Assembly: GCA_017882945.1 (NCBI GenBank)
Contig: JADGON010000183.1
Coordinates: 1-24,546, forward strand
Direction: 5' to 3'
DNA length: 24,546 nucleotides
DNA from: Acidimicrobiia bacterium
Lineage (GTDB): Bacteria > Actinomycetota > Acidimicrobiia > IMCC26256 > JAENVU01
Shown one piece after another: positions 1 through 6,771 of this stretch. Each line of letters starts with the position of its first letter. Within the stretch, counting starts at the first letter, position 1. The notes under the pieces were generated by a model. That model ran no database searches. It was given only the letters and a program-made list of their open reading frames with translations, and was not told the origin of the DNA. Both the position numbers and the translations under genes were made by a program.

Positions 1-392
1 ACGAGGAAGCGGTTGTGCGCGCGTGCACCCGCGAACGCGAGCTCGGGATCCTCGATCATCCCGGCCGAGAGACCGGCGCCGAACGGCGGTGATTCCATGC
101 CGGTGATCGAGTCGGCGTCAGGGAAGATCACCTCGGCGCAGACGCCGTCGGCGTCCATCTCCTTGTCGCGTTGCTCCGCGTCGAACGCACCGCGAAGCCC
201 TTCTTCGTGGGTGGTCTCCCACTGGGTGATGTAGTCGTAGTTGAGCTTCATCTGGTCGTCGCGCATCGCTTGGCGCTCGGCGAGGAACGCGTCGAACTGC
301 TCGGTGTAGCGAGCGTCCAGGTAGGGTCGGTACTCCTCGCAGGGCAGTCCCGCGTGCGCGTCTGCAGAGATGATCACGTACTTGTCGCTCAT
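1..392 (-). CDS. Amidohydrolase (amidohydrolase_2 type), N-terminal part only
   Basis: The first 130 residues of a TIM-barrel metal-dependent hydrolase are visible; the rest lies beyond the left edge. The protein opens MSDKYVIISADAHAGLP. The D11-x-H13 pair matches the first metal-binding motif of the amidohydrolase_2 superfamily, and a later DADGVCAEVIFPD stretch is typical of the same group. Members of this family hydrolyse or decarboxylate cyclic or aromatic acids and esters, but the substrate cannot be read from this fragment. The ATG start lies 3 bases after the stop of the acetoacetate decarboxylase-like gene, so the two are almost certainly co-transcribed and probably translationally coupled. 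This suggests consecutive steps in a degradation pathway (inference). The family call is firm; the function is open. Confidence 0.85.
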   Translation of the reverse strand, partial: MSDKYVIISADAHAGLPCEEYRPYLDARYTEQFDAFLAERQAMRDDQMKLNYDYITQWETTHEEGLRGAFDAEQRDKEMDADGVCAEVIFPDADSITGMESPPFGAGLSAGMIEDPELAFAGARAHNRFL

Positions 393-395
393 GGC

Positions 396-1172
396 CTAGT
401 CCTTCTTTCCGAGCACCGACAGGTCGTCGTAGCGCTGGTGCACGAACGGGAGCAGCCAGTCCGCGGGCACGCGCTCCACGACTTCACCGTGCTGGCTCGT
501 GGTGACGTGGGCGAACTCCAACGAGACCAACGCGCCCAGCGGGATGTCGGCGATCGGGTCGATGGGGGAGTCGTGGAGGACCAACGTCCCGTCGATGGCG
601 CGTCCGTCTCGGGCTTCTTCGTGGCGGTAGACGTGGACGAGTGCGGGCTCGGTGTCGAACCCCTTCCCGTCGGGTGAGGGACTGAGCTTGAAGTAGAAGT
701 CCGTCTTGTCGCGTGCGGCGATGTCGATCGGTGCGCCGAGCGTGCCCCGCACCTCGGCCAGCGGGAACCCCATCCGCTCCATGTGCGCGTGTATCTCGTC
801 GCCGTCGACGTCGATCGCGACCGCACCGATCTTCTTCGGCTCGCCGTAGGTCTCCCGTCCACCGACGGTCGCCTGCTCGGTGGTCATCGGCATGAACAGC
901 GCGTACTCGCCCTCCTGGGTTCCGTGCCGGGCGCGCACGCCGAACCAACCGGCGCCGAAGACCGGGATGCCGGTGCCCATGTTCACGGTCGCGAACCGGA
1001 TCCGGGCTCGGGGCTCGGAGGGTTCGAGCGGCGGAGGCAGGACCTCCCGGATGACCTCGAGGTCGGTCTCCCAGACCGCGGTGACCGCAGTGGACCAGAT
1101 CTGTGCCGACGTGGCCTCGACTTCGCGGTTGCGCTGCCCTTCCGGTGGGCGCGCACCATAGCGAACCGTCAT
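396..1172 (-). CDS. Acetoacetate decarboxylase (ADC)-like protein
   Basis: A 258-residue protein of normal length for the ADC family. The motif YGEPKK at residues 109-114 matches the region that carries the Schiff-base lysine in acetoacetate decarboxylase (K113/K114). GxPVFGAGWFGV, EGEYALFMPM and the C-terminal VERVPADWLLPF segment also fit the fold. True ADC turns acetoacetate into acetone and CO2. Many actinobacterial paralogues probably act on other beta-keto acids or do aldol/hydratase-like chemistry, so the exact reaction is not assigned. The ATG start has a GGGGGA ribosome site 4 bases upstream. It is first in an operon with the amidohydrolase and is divergent from the SDR gene across only 44 bp, so the two are likely co-regulated. 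A soluble cytoplasmic enzyme is expected. Confidence 0.85.
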   Translation of the reverse strand: MTVRYGARPPEGQRNREVEATSAQIWSTAVTAVWETDLEVIREVLPPPLEPSEPRARIRFATVNMGTGIPVFGAGWFGVRARHGTQEGEYALFMPMTTEQATVGGRETYGEPKKIGAVAIDVDGDEIHAHMERMGFPLAEVRGTLGAPIDIAARDKTDFYFKLSPSPDGKGFDTEPALVHVYRHEEARDGRAIDGTLVLHDSPIDPIADIPLGALVSLEFAHVTTSQHGEVVERVPADWLLPFVHQRYDDLSVLGKKD

Positions 1173-1216
1173 CGTTTCCCCCGATCTCGGTGTCGTGCGA
1201 TCGGTAGTCTCGCACG

Positions 1217-2101
1217 GTGCGCAACGTCGAGGGCAAGGTCGCGGTGGTCACCGGGGGGGCGAACGGCATCGGGCTCGCCATGGGCCGCCACTTCGCCCAG
1301 CACGAGATGAAGGTGATGCTCGCCGATATCCAGCCGGGCCCGCTCGACGAGGCGGTGGCGGGCCTCCGGGAGGAGGGCCTCACCGTCGCCGGCTGCGTGA
1401 CCGACGTGACGAAGCCCGAGTCGCTCGAGCATCTCGCCGAGGAGACCGTTCGCGAGTACGGCGCCGTCCACGTCCTCTGCAACAACGCCGGCATCGGTCC
1501 TGGTGGGCAGACCCAGCTCTGGGAGTACGAGCCGAACGACTGGAGATGGTGCGTCGACGTCAACGTGCTCGGCATCGCGTGGGGGATCAAGGCGTTCGTG
1601 CCGCGCATGCTCGAGCAGGGCACCGAGGGTCACATCGTGAACACGTCGTCGGGCAACGGTGGGATCGCGCCGATGGGTGACGCGGCGATCTACGCGATGA
1701 CGAAGAGCGCGGTGACCACGCTGACCGAGCTCCTCTACTACCAGCTGAAGTCCGGGGGAACGCAGCTCTCGTGCTCGGTGCTGTTCCCCGGTCCGAACTG
1801 GTTGCGGACGCAGCTCTGGGACGCGTGGAAGACGCGGCCGCCCGAGTACCAGAAGTCGGTCGAGCGGACAACGCCGTATCCGAGCTTCGAGGAGTTCGAG
1901 CAGCACATGGAGGCGGCGGGAACGCCGTTGCCGATCACGCCGCTCGAAGAGGTGGCCGGTCGCGTGCTCGACGCGATCCGTGCCGACCAGTTCTGGATCA
2001 ACCCCGGCAACGACGATCCTCTCGATGCGCGCTACGCCGCGATGAAGGCCCGCCGGAACCCGGACTACTTCCGGAACTGGAACCCGAACGAGGTCGAGTG
2101 A
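1217..2101 (+). CDS. Short-chain dehydrogenase/reductase (classical SDR)
   Basis: A 294-residue NAD(P)-dependent oxidoreductase of the classical SDR fold. Visible motifs are the dinucleotide-binding TGGANGIG at 12-19, an acidic D37 after the second strand (favouring NAD over NADP), NNAG at 89-92, catalytic S144/S145, and YAMTK at 159-163 with Y159 and K163. PG at 191-192 follows. The roughly 40 residues beyond the usual 250 form a C-terminal extension ending in charged, aromatic sequence. The GTG start is chosen because it precedes the Rossmann strand by the usual distance and because a TAGTCT hexamer lies exactly 6 nt upstream, suggesting a leaderless mRNA. It is divergent from the ADC-like gene and 44 bp ahead of a TetR gene. 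The substrate is unknown; a hydroxyl/keto intermediate of the neighbouring catabolic pathway is the natural guess. Confidence 0.9.
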   Translation: MRNVEGKVAVVTGGANGIGLAMGRHFAQHEMKVMLADIQPGPLDEAVAGLREEGLTVAGCVTDVTKPESLEHLAEETVREYGAVHVLCNNAGIGPGGQTQLWEYEPNDWRWCVDVNVLGIAWGIKAFVPRMLEQGTEGHIVNTSSGNGGIAPMGDAAIYAMTKSAVTTLTELLYYQLKSGGTQLSCSVLFPGPNWLRTQLWDAWKTRPPEYQKSVERTTPYPSFEEFEQHMEAAGTPLPITPLEEVAGRVLDAIRADQFWINPGNDDPLDARYAAMKARRNPDYFRNWNPNEVE

Positions 2102-2145
2102 TCGACCGGCGACAAATGCAACCGGGGTTGCGTTAGAGTCGGACG

Positions 2146-2742
2146 ATGTCCTCCGAAACTCCCCGGGTGGGCGAGCAGCGCCCGGGCGGGCGCAGCGCCC
2201 GGGTACGCGCCGACGTCCTGCGCGCCACCGCCGAGCTGCTCGCGGAGTCCGGCTACGACGGGCTCTCCATCGAAGCGGTCGCGGCCCGGGCCCGCGTGCA
2301 CAAGACCACGGTGTACCGGCGGTGGCCGACCAAGGCCGAGCTCGTCGCCGACACGCTCAGCGCTCGGAGCGAGGAAGCGGTGCCGGTGCCGGACACGGGC
2401 AGCCTCGCTTCTGACCTCGCGGCGCTCGCCCGGGCCGTGGCGGCCAACATCGGCTCGGATGTCGGCGCCGCGATGACCCGCACGCTCGTGGCTGCCTCGG
2501 CGACCTCGACCGACGTCGCCGCCACGGGGGCCGAGTTCTGGGCGCGGCGGCTGAGCCTCACGGGCGCGATCGTCGAGCGGGCGGTGGCGCGTGGCGAGCT
2601 GTCTTCGGGCACCGACCCCAATCTCGTCATCGAGACGCTGATCGGCCCGCTCTACGTCCGGGTCCTCATGACCGGCGAGCCGATCGACGCCGAGCTCGCC
2701 GACCGCGTTGCCGCACTCGTGGCCGCGGGCGCGGCCTCGTGA
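2146..2742 (+). CDS. TetR/AcrR-family transcriptional regulator
   Basis: A 198-residue repressor. The N-terminal helix-turn-helix spans about residues 24-67, with GLSIEAVAARARVHKTTVYR and YRRWPTKAELV as the TetR DNA-binding signature. The C-terminal half (FWARRLSLTGAIVERAVARG, then IGPLYVRVLMTGEP) resembles the TetR_C_11 ligand-binding and dimer domain. The ATG at 2146 lies 6 nt after a TAGAGT -10-like element, and a perfect GCAACC-GG-GGTTGC palindrome sits between that element and the -35 position, so autorepression is very likely. It follows the SDR gene by 44 bp and precedes the MMPL transporter by 158 bp. Either or both may be targets (inference); the ligand is unknown. Confidence 0.92.
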   Translation: MSSETPRVGEQRPGGRSARVRADVLRATAELLAESGYDGLSIEAVAARARVHKTTVYRRWPTKAELVADTLSARSEEAVPVPDTGSLASDLAALARAVAANIGSDVGAAMTRTLVAASATSTDVAATGAEFWARRLSLTGAIVERAVARGELSSGTDPNLVIETLIGPLYVRVLMTGEPIDAELADRVAALVAAGAAS

Positions 2743-2900
2743 CGGGTGTGCGACGTCGGTCACACGGTGCCGGGACCAGGAGAACTGGCCTGTTGTTGTC
2801 CGGGTAGGTCGCGTACCGTCGAGATCTCACCGATGACTTCCGGGTCGCTCGAACGTCTCACGTTCACACCGCAACCGAGAACGCCCACGAGGAGATCCGC

Positions 2901-5033
2901 ATGCTCGCCGCACTCGCACGCATCTGCTATCGCCGCCGCAGGATCGTGGTCGTGCTCTGGCTGCTCGCGTTCGTGCTCGCGATCGCGTTCGGCGGCGCCC
3001 TCAAGGGTGAGTCGGCCACCTCGGGCCGGTTGTCGAACACCGACTCCCAGGCCGCGTACGACACGCTGAAGCGCGACTTCCCCCAGCGTCATGGCGATGA
3101 GGCGCAGATCGTCTTCGCCGACGTCACGAAGAACCGCCCGGCGATCGACGCCTACCTCGCGAAGGTCGCGAAGGTGAAGGGGGTCGCCGAGGTCCAGCCG
3201 ATCGAGGTCTCGCGCGGTGGTCTCGTGGCGGTCGCGCCGATCACCACGGCGTCCGGTTCGGGGACGCACCCGAAGACGACCGCGACCGAGATCAAGGACC
3301 TTGCCGCGCCGCTGGCCAAGGAAGGGGTGCAGGTCGAGTTCGCCGGCAACTGGTTCAGCGAGGGCGGCATGCCCGCGAGCGAGATCATCGGCATCGTCGC
3401 CGCGATCATCGTGCTGCTGATCGCGTTCGGTTCGGTGATCGCGATGGGTCTGCCGATCCTGACTGCGATCATCGGGATCGTCATCTCTCTCGCCGGCGTC
3501 GGGATCCTCGCCAACTTCCTGACGACCCCCGACTTCGCGCCGCAGGTGGCGGCGATGATCGGGATCGGTGTGGGGATCGACTACGCCTTGTTCATCGTCA
3601 CCCGCTATCGCGAGGCCCTGCACCGCACGAGCTCACCTGAGGTGGCGGTGCTCGAGGCGATGACGACCTCCGGTCGTGCCGTGGTGTTCGCGGGCTTCAC
3701 GGTGATGGTCTCCCTCCTCGGGATGCTCCTGATGGGGCTGAACTTCCTCCATGGCCTCGCGGTCGGCACCTCGCTCGCGGTCGTGATCGCCGTCACCGCC
3801 GCGATCACCCTGCTCCCGGCGATGCTCGGGTTCGTCGGCTTCACCATCGACCGGCTCAAGGTCGGGAGGCGCAAGCCCAGCACCCGCGAAGGCATGTGGC
3901 ACCGCTGGGCGCGCACCGTGCAGCGCCACCCGGGTCTGATCGCGACCGCGGGGTTCACCGTGCTCATCGTCGTCGCCCTCCCGATGTTGTCGCTGCGCCT
4001 CGGGAGTGCCGACGCGAGCAACGACGCCAAGAACACCACTACCCACAAGGCCTACGACCTGATCGCGCACGGATTCGGCCCGGGCGCGAACGGCCCGATC
4101 CTGATCGTGGCCAACACCTCGAAGGCCGGCTCGGCCACCGGGCTGTCGAGGTTGATCCAGGCCCTGCGCTCGACGCCGGGAGTCGCGTCCGTCAGTGACC
4201 CCCGGCCGAACCCGGCGGGAACGGCCGCGATCGCGACACTGATCGCGAAGACCGGGCCCCAGGACGCCGCGACCGAGCAGCTGGTGCACCACCTCCGCAA
4301 CGACGTCGTCCCCGCCGCCACCGCCGGCACGACGCTCGTCGTGAACCTCGGGGGCCAGACCGCGAGCGCGATCGATTTCTCCGATGTGATCGGTGCCCGG
4401 CTGCCCATCTTCATCGGTGCCGTGCTGGTGCTGAGCTTCCTGCTCCTCATGCTGGTGTTCCGCTCGGTGCTGGTGCCGCTCAAGGCGGTGTTGATGAACC
4501 TGCTCTCGATCGCGGCCGCGTACGGCGTGATCGTGGCGACGTTCCAGTGGGGCTGGGGCGGGGACATCCTCGGGGTCAGTGCCGGCCCGATCGAGGCCTG
4601 GGTGCCGATGATGCTCTTCGCGATCGTCTTCGGTCTCTCGATGGACTACGAGGTCTTCCTGATCAGCGGGATCCGTGAGCACTACGACCGCACGGGTGAC
4701 AACGCGCAGGCGGTCGCCGACGGGCTCGAGTCGACGGCGCGAGTGATCACCGCCGCCGCGCTGATCATGGTGTTCGTGTTCGGCAGCTTCGTGGTGTCCG
4801 ACATCCGGGCGCTCAAGCTGATCGGTCTCGGCCTTGCGGTCGCCGTTGCGATCGACGCGAGCATCGTCCGGGTGATCCTCGTGCCTGCGACGATGGAGCT
4901 GCTGGGCAAGGCGAACTGGTGGCTGCCGCGTTGGCTCGACAAGGTCCTGCCCCGCATCAACGTCGAGGGAACCACCGTCCACGACGAGGACCTCGAGCCC
5001 GAGGTCCGCGAGCCGGTGACGACGGGCGTCTGA
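2901..5033 (+). CDS. MMPL/RND-family membrane transporter
   Basis: A 710-residue inner-membrane transporter of the MmpL (RND superfamily) type. It has two tandem halves, each with one TM helix, a periplasmic domain (about 32-155 and 368-500) and a TM bundle. GIGVGIDYALFIVTRYRE at 221-238 and FGLSMDYEVFL at 577-587 contain the paired Asp-Tyr residues (D227/Y228, D582/Y583) that form the proton relay in mycobacterial MmpL3. The length is that of the short actinobacterial MMPL proteins without the large C-terminal tail of MmpL3. Family members export lipids, siderophores or drugs; the cargo here is unknown. The ATG has a GAGGAG site 6 nt upstream. The preceding TetR gene is the obvious candidate regulator. 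The gene ends 6 bp from the convergent PPOX gene. Confidence 0.93.
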   Translation: MLAALARICYRRRRIVVVLWLLAFVLAIAFGGALKGESATSGRLSNTDSQAAYDTLKRDFPQRHGDEAQIVFADVTKNRPAIDAYLAKVAKVKGVAEVQPIEVSRGGLVAVAPITTASGSGTHPKTTATEIKDLAAPLAKEGVQVEFAGNWFSEGGMPASEIIGIVAAIIVLLIAFGSVIAMGLPILTAIIGIVISLAGVGILANFLTTPDFAPQVAAMIGIGVGIDYALFIVTRYREALHRTSSPEVAVLEAMTTSGRAVVFAGFTVMVSLLGMLLMGLNFLHGLAVGTSLAVVIAVTAAITLLPAMLGFVGFTIDRLKVGRRKPSTREGMWHRWARTVQRHPGLIATAGFTVLIVVALPMLSLRLGSADASNDAKNTTTHKAYDLIAHGFGPGANGPILIVANTSKAGSATGLSRLIQALRSTPGVASVSDPRPNPAGTAAIATLIAKTGPQDAATEQLVHHLRNDVVPAATAGTTLVVNLGGQTASAIDFSDVIGARLPIFIGAVLVLSFLLLMLVFRSVLVPLKAVLMNLLSIAAAYGVIVATFQWGWGGDILGVSAGPIEAWVPMMLFAIVFGLSMDYEVFLISGIREHYDRTGDNAQAVADGLESTARVITAAALIMVFVFGSFVVSDIRALKLIGLGLAVAVAIDASIVRVILVPATMELLGKANWWLPRWLDKVLPRINVEGTTVHDEDLEPEVREPVTTGV

Positions 5034-5039
5034 GCGCCG

Positions 5040-5507
5040 CTAGTGGTCCGTGAGCCCGGGCGGGAAGCCGCCGGTGGCGATCGGTCCCCAACGGTCGATC
5101 TCGATGCGGATGATGCACTTCCCCTGCTTGCCCATCGCGTCGCGGTACTCGTCCCAGTTCGGGTGCTCGCCCGAGATGCCCCGGAAGTAGTCCACGAGCG
5201 GTTCGAGCGCCTCGGGGAGGTCCAGCACCTCGGCGCGCCCGTCGACCTGGACGTACTCGTCGCTCCAGGCATCGGACTGCACGCAGATCGACACGCGGCC
5301 GTCGCGCCGCGCGTTGTGCACCTTCGCCCGCTGCGGATACGTGGAGATGACGATCCGACCCTCGGGATCCACCCCGCACGTCACCGGGGAGAGCTGCGGC
5401 CAGCCGTTGGCGCGGTGGGTCATCAGCACGCCGCGATGACGGGTCCGGAGGAACTCGAGGAGCTCCGCCCGCTCCACGCGCCGTGCTGTCGCGACGTGGC
5501 GCGCCAC
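5040..5507 (-). CDS. PPOX-family flavin/F420-binding protein
   Basis: A 155-residue single-domain split-barrel protein of the pyridoxamine-5'-phosphate oxidase family. GVLMTHRANGWPQLSPVTCGVDPEG at about 26-50, RIVISTYPQRAKVHNARRDGRVSI at 51-74 and the following D-E-Y-V-Q-V-D-G-R-A-E-V segment match the actinobacterial F420-dependent subgroup, whose members reduce or oxidise varied substrates. Cofactor choice is inferred from the subgroup. The GTG start lies 2 bases after the epoxide hydrolase stop. A TTG at 5513 that overlaps that stop is an alternative, adding two residues (TTGA overlap); a weak CAGG site precedes both. The frame stays open far upstream, but that extension runs antisense-like through the epoxide hydrolase and is not coding. 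It is in an operon with the epoxide hydrolase. Confidence 0.85.
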   Translation of the reverse strand: MARHVATARRVERAELLEFLRTRHRGVLMTHRANGWPQLSPVTCGVDPEGRIVISTYPQRAKVHNARRDGRVSICVQSDAWSDEYVQVDGRAEVLDLPEALEPLVDYFRGISGEHPNWDEYRDAMGKQGKCIIRIEIDRWGPIATGGFPPGLTDH

Positions 5508-5509
5508 GG

Positions 5510-6652
5510 TCAACGTACCTGACGGAAGAACGAGCGGACTTCGTCGACGAATGCCTCCGGTTGCTCGAACGCGGCGAAGTGCCCGCCCTTCTCCAGCTCG
5601 TTCCACTGCCGGATGTCGGCGAACCGGGACTCGGCCCACCGGCGCGACGGCCGGATGATCTCCTTCGGGAACATCGCGACGCCGACGGGCACCGTGACCT
5701 TTCCCAGCTTGGTGGTGAAGTCGTTGAAGCTCTCCCAGTAGAGCCGGGCCGAGGACGCGCCGGTAGCCGGCAGCCAGTAGAGCATCACGTTGTCGAGCAT
5801 CTCGTCGCGGGTCAGGACGTTCTCGGGATGACCGTCGCAGTCGGTCCAGGCCCAGAACTTCTCGATGATCCACGCGGCCTGCCCGGCGGGGGAGTCGACC
5901 AGGCCGTAGCCGACGGTCTGGGGCCGGGTCGACTGCTGCGTCGAGTAGCCGGACTCCTGCTGCTGGTAGTGCGTGAGCGACGCGAGCGCGGCGAGCTCGA
6001 CCTCGGTCGGCTCGCCCATGTCCCCGTCGGGGAACGCGATGACCATGTTCAGATGGATGCCGACGACGTGATTGGTGTCCTGCTGACCGATGGACGTGGT
6101 GACGCTCGCGCCCCAGTCGCCACCCTGCGCCCCGTACCGGTCGTAGCCGAGGCGGGCCATCAACGTCGACCACGCCTGTGCGATGCGCGGCGTCTTCCAT
6201 CCGGGCCGGGTCGGGCGGTCGCTGAACCCGTAGCCGGGCAAGGATGGGCAGACGACGTGGAACGCGTCCGACGCGTCCCCGCCGTGTGCGACGGGATCCG
6301 TGAGCGGGCCGATCACCTTGTGGAACTCGACGACCGAGCCGGGCCAACCGTGGGTGATGACGAGTGGGAGCGCATCCGGTTCGGGGGAGCGCACGTGAAG
6401 GAAGTGGATGTCGAGCCCGTCGAGCTCGGTGCGGAACTGCGGGAACGCGTTGAGGCGCTGCTCGGTCGCCCGCCAGTCGTACTTCGTGGCCCAGTACGTG
6501 CAGAGGTCCTGCACGTACGCGCGCGGGATGCCTTGGGACCAGTCGTCGACCGTCTCGGCCTCGGGCCAACGGGTGCGGGCCAGGCGCTCCCGGAGGTCGA
6601 TGAGATCCTCCTCCGGGATGTCGATGCGAAACGGCCGGATCTCGTCGGACAC
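5510..6652 (-). CDS. Epoxide hydrolase (EHN plus alpha/beta hydrolase)
   Basis: A 380-residue enzyme of the microsomal-type epoxide hydrolase group. Residues 1-110 are the EHN domain (FRIDIPEEDLIDLRERLARTRWP). The alpha/beta hydrolase core has the oxyanion motif HGWPGS at 101-106, the nucleophile elbow GGDWGA at 177-182 with D179, and the catalytic histidine in GGHFAAFE (H358). These enzymes open epoxides to vicinal diols through an alkyl-enzyme ester on the Asp; a soluble cytosolic or membrane-surface location is expected. The ATG is preceded by GAGGGGG at 6 nt spacing and further up by a TAGGTT -10-like hexamer. It leads a two-gene operon with the PPOX protein. A P450 lies about 6 kb away, so an epoxide-forming partner is conceivable but not shown. 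Confidence 0.92.
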   Translation of the reverse strand: MSDEIRPFRIDIPEEDLIDLRERLARTRWPEAETVDDWSQGIPRAYVQDLCTYWATKYDWRATEQRLNAFPQFRTELDGLDIHFLHVRSPEPDALPLVITHGWPGSVVEFHKVIGPLTDPVAHGGDASDAFHVVCPSLPGYGFSDRPTRPGWKTPRIAQAWSTLMARLGYDRYGAQGGDWGASVTTSIGQQDTNHVVGIHLNMVIAFPDGDMGEPTEVELAALASLTHYQQQESGYSTQQSTRPQTVGYGLVDSPAGQAAWIIEKFWAWTDCDGHPENVLTRDEMLDNVMLYWLPATGASSARLYWESFNDFTTKLGKVTVPVGVAMFPKEIIRPSRRWAESRFADIRQWNELEKGGHFAAFEQPEAFVDEVRSFFRQVR

Positions 6653-6676
6653 GCGAACCCCCTCGGTCGGCGCGGA

Positions 6677-6682
6677 AACCTA
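6677..6682 (-). promoter_or_regulatory. Candidate -10 element of the epoxide hydrolase operon
   Basis: On the minus strand TAGGTT fits the TANNNT -10 consensus of high-GC actinobacteria and lies 24 nt before the epoxide hydrolase ATG. That leaves room for a leader containing the GAGGGGG ribosome site. I see no convincing -35. The rest of the 118-bp space between the epoxide hydrolase and the PAS-GGDEF-EAL gene shows nothing else I can support. Confidence 0.35.
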
Positions 6683-6771
6683 CCGCGGCGGATCAGGCGC
6701 CGGCAGAGTCCCGGAGCAGCTCGGTGACGCGTTCACGCTCCGGGCGAGAGTGCTCACCCGAATCGTTGTTG

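Noticed and set aside
2871..2877. GCAACCG half-site upstream of MMPL, identical to half of the TetR operator
   Set aside because: Seven bases without a partner arm is close to chance in this GC-rich DNA. It is not enough to claim TetR control.
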